DNA of 64,000 bases from Chlorobiota bacterium. Lineage in GTDB: Bacteria; Bacteroidota; Ignavibacteria; OLB7. The notes beneath the pieces are model-generated. The model was not told the DNA's origin. It saw only the letters and a program-made list of their open reading frames with translations, and searched no databases. The stretch spans positions 2,294,001-2,358,000 of the forward strand of contig JADJXR010000001.1 in the NCBI GenBank assembly GCA_016710285.1, read 5' to 3'. A program made the position numbers and the translations under genes. This document shows positions 62,028-64,000 of this stretch, one piece after another; the stretch's first letter is position 1; the number at the start of each line of letters is the position of its first letter.

Positions 62028-64000
62028 ATGAACCGATGCTACAGATTCCGATGGTTCCAATGGATGCTGCTTCCGCTGTTGCTGCTGCTTGCGGGGGGCG
62101 TTGCGCGGGCGCAATCGCCGCTGAATGTCACCATCGCGGTGCTTCCCCCTTACTCTCCTGACCTCTCCGTCTGGCTTGCCAATCCCAACCGAATTCTTAT
62201 CACGGTGCAGAATCAAGACCTGAACCGTGGGTACGATTTCCGCTTGGCCGGGTTTGCCGAAAACACCGACGGCAGCACCCGCATCGAGACGAAGGATGAG
62301 TATCCAATCGCCGCTTTGCGAATTGAACCCGGCGCGGTCCGCACGCTGAATTTGAACGACTTCAAAATCTTCGACGGCAACGCGGTCCGGTTCAAGGGGG
62401 CCGATAAGGACCTGATTGGCAGAACAAAACTGCTGCCGGAAGGGGTCTATCGGGTCTGCGTTCGGGCGTTGGAGTTCAAGACGCTTGCGCCGCTTTCGCC
62501 CCAGGAGCCAAGCGGCTGCGCCACGTTTGTGGTCCGCACCGCCGACGAGCCGGAGCCGCTGCAACCAACGTGCGGCCAGTTTGTGAAAGCCACCAAACCG
62601 CAGCTTGTGCAGTTCCAATGGACCGTCCCGCCCGGCGCGCCGCCAGGGACGCAGTACCGGTTCAAGATGGTTCCAATCGTGAAAGGGCAATCGCCGCAGC
62701 AGGCGATGAAATCGGCCACAAGCCCGGCGTTTTTTGAGCAAACCGCCAACGGTCCAATCTTGCTGTACGGCCCTGCGGATCCGCCGCTGGTTCCTGGGGG
62801 AAGCTACGCGTGGCAGGTGCAAGCCGTGGACCCTTCCGGCAACCTTGTGTTCCGCAACAACGGGGTCAGCGATGTCTGCTCCTTCCAGTGGCAGAGCGTT
62901 GTTCCGCTGGTGAACGACTCCGTCACGGTGCCGATCACCATCACCGACAAGCCGATTGATATCACCGACGGCATCACCGATCTCCCAATCAGCCCCGACA
63001 GCATCGGCATAAAAAAACTGGACACAATGCTCTTCATCAAGGCCGATGAACTTGGCAAAACGTTCGGATGCGTGAAGCTGACACCGCTGGCGGCCAAGCA
63101 ACCGGAGGTTGGCCAGCGCACCATGCAGTTTGCTGGATATGCCGAGCCAGGGATCAACCTTGATGCCGTCACCGGTGCCGAGGTGGAGGTCTTCTTGGCC
63201 GACCGCCGGTCCTTGCTCCCGTACGATCTGGTTGGAAGCAAGTCGCAGCCGGTGTTCAGCCGCCGGCTGAAAGGGAGCGTTGCGGCGGGGATACTTCTCA
63301 CAAAAGGGAAAGGGGTGGACCGCACGCACTTCGAGCTTGCGTTCGCCAACGGCCCCGACGGTTTCATCCCAAAGAAAGGGGTGGATTATGCCTGGCGGTT
63401 CACGCTAGAGTTCAACGGAAAAACGATCCGCAACGACGGCGTGGCCTGCACCGACAAACGCGCCACCAGCGTCTTCGAGCGGTTCCCCGATCTTATCATC
63501 GCCAAAAAACTTCCCGACACGTTGATTGCTGGCGGATTCACGATTGTGGTGGAGGATTGGGACGCAAGTTCCAAATCGGTGGACCCAAGCCGTCCCAGCG
63601 GAATCGGCAGGGTGAAGTTCGATTGCAACGGCGGCAAGAAACCGAAGCCGTGGTGGTTTGGGAACATTGGCGTGATTCGGAAAAACTTCGACGTGGTGGG
63701 GGCTGTTAGCGATTCGGCAACGGAGCTTGCTGTTTCCGAGGCCATCTACGTTGAGCCAACAGTGAAGATTGGCGACGTGGTGGCGCTGGACCTTCCGGCA
63801 GGCTCCGTCACCTCGCTGGCGGAAACAGTCGTCAACCGGAACGCGATTCTTGACCTGTTCAAAAAGAATGTGCCGGATGGCATCCGCGTGGCCTTCCGCG
63901 ATGTGACGTGGGACAGCCCCACCGACCGGACCGAGGTGCTGACCGACGGAATCGCCATCTATCCATCCTCCTCGCCGGTTCCAACCCCGCCCGCCGAGGT
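62028..64000 (+). CDS. Large secreted protein, TANFOR-like N-domain, truncated by window end
   Basis: The frame is open from ATG 62028 to the end of the window (at least 657 residues). It has a signal peptide (CYRFRWFQWMLLPLLLLLAG...) and an N-domain (VTIAVLPPYSPDLSVWLANPN, ILITVQNQDLNRGYDFRLAGF) that resembles the TANFOR domain of Bacteroidota surface proteins. FN3-like segments (VQFQWTVPPGAPPGTQYRFKMVP; GGSYAWQVQAVDPSGN) and long repeats follow. The C-terminus is not available. The gene pairs with the barrel gene 80 bp upstream, as in export or gliding loci. Frame, signal peptide and codon use are consistent. The TANFOR match is from memory. Confidence 0.8.
   Translation, partial: MNRCYRFRWFQWMLLPLLLLLAGGVARAQSPLNVTIAVLPPYSPDLSVWLANPNRILITVQNQDLNRGYDFRLAGFAENTDGSTRIETKDEYPIAALRIEPGAVRTLNLNDFKIFDGNAVRFKGADKDLIGRTKLLPEGVYRVCVRALEFKTLAPLSPQEPSGCATFVVRTADEPEPLQPTCGQFVKATKPQLVQFQWTVPPGAPPGTQYRFKMVPIVKGQSPQQAMKSATSPAFFEQTANGPILLYGPADPPLVPGGSYAWQVQAVDPSGNLVFRNNGVSDVCSFQWQSVVPLVNDSVTVPITITDKPIDITDGITDLPISPDSIGIKKLDTMLFIKADELGKTFGCVKLTPLAAKQPEVGQRTMQFAGYAEPGINLDAVTGAEVEVFLADRRSLLPYDLVGSKSQPVFSRRLKGSVAAGILLTKGKGVDRTHFELAFANGPDGFIPKKGVDYAWRFTLEFNGKTIRNDGVACTDKRATSVFERFPDLIIAKKLPDTLIAGGFTIVVEDWDASSKSVDPSRPSGIGRVKFDCNGGKKPKPWWFGNIGVIRKNFDVVGAVSDSATELAVSEAIYVEPTVKIGDVVALDLPAGSVTSLAETVVNRNAILDLFKKNVPDGIRVAFRDVTWDSPTDRTEVLTDGIAIYPSSSPVPTPPAE

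Noticed and set aside
62019..63329. 436-codon minus-strand frame near the window end
   Set aside because: The plus strand there encodes a protein with a clear signal peptide and beta-sandwich features; the minus frame is Arg/His-rich, as antisense shadows are.

Overview
The window is GC-rich chromosomal DNA from a bacterium of the Bacteroidota/Chlorobiota (FCB) lineage. The main evidence is the number of secreted proteins that end in a type IX secretion system (T9SS) type A sorting domain: the CHRD protein, the giant beta-helix protein, the FG-GAP protein, the 525-residue protein and the beta-helix/fibronectin protein. The large SusC-like TonB receptor, DUF4153, DUF971 and the atpD-atpC arrangement agree with this. 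High GC argues against classical Ignavibacteria, and a Kapabacteria-like or other uncultured Chlorobiota-type lineage is my guess. Housekeeping genes (gltX, atpD/atpC, tRNA-His) show this is chromosome, not plasmid or phage.

Layout. 1-13.5 kb is a secreted-protein region: a triple-CHRD protein, an LVIVD-repeat protein, a roughly 5.6-kb beta-helix/CARDB T9SS cargo gene broken by three frameshifts, a lipoprotein, and an FG-GAP protein whose 5' side is interrupted by a complete IS5-family element. 13.7-26.3 kb is a co-directional minus-strand cluster of twelve genes: a DUF2064 transferase, a TonB-dependent receptor, a YnjB-type binding protein, two permeases and an ATPase, a second radical SAM protein, two paralogous GATase/ThuA-like proteins, an AhpD-like protein, an M19 dipeptidase and an ArsS-type radical SAM enzyme. 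It looks like a coupled import and organoarsenical (or related organo-element) metabolism locus and is the best candidate for an undescribed system here.

26.4-32 kb holds a T9SS protein, a lipoprotein, a glycosyltransferase, tRNA-His and gltX. 32.2-37.7 kb is a redox/electrophile-type cluster (FMN reductase, two pirins, an NmrA-like protein, two YceI proteins) headed by a MarR regulator with palindromic operator candidates. 38-49 kb carries an M16 peptidase, a DUF4153 membrane protein, an AAA ATPase plus TOPRIM-like DUF3226 pair (possible defence module), atpC/atpD, gmhB, DUF971 and asparaginase. 49-53 kb contains an L,D-transpeptidase, a Nudix hydrolase and small proteins of unknown role. 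52.9-54.9 kb encodes an unusual protein combining alpha-CTD-like, sigma region 4-like and HARE-HTH-like modules, split by one frameshift. 55-64 kb has a 181-bp tandem duplication, two paralogous beta-helix proteins, a predicted outer-membrane beta-barrel and a large secreted protein that runs off the window.

Four of the five non-programmed frameshifts lie at G or C runs and are repaired by a single base, so many are probably consensus errors and not true gene decay. No CRISPR array, prophage or rRNA was seen.
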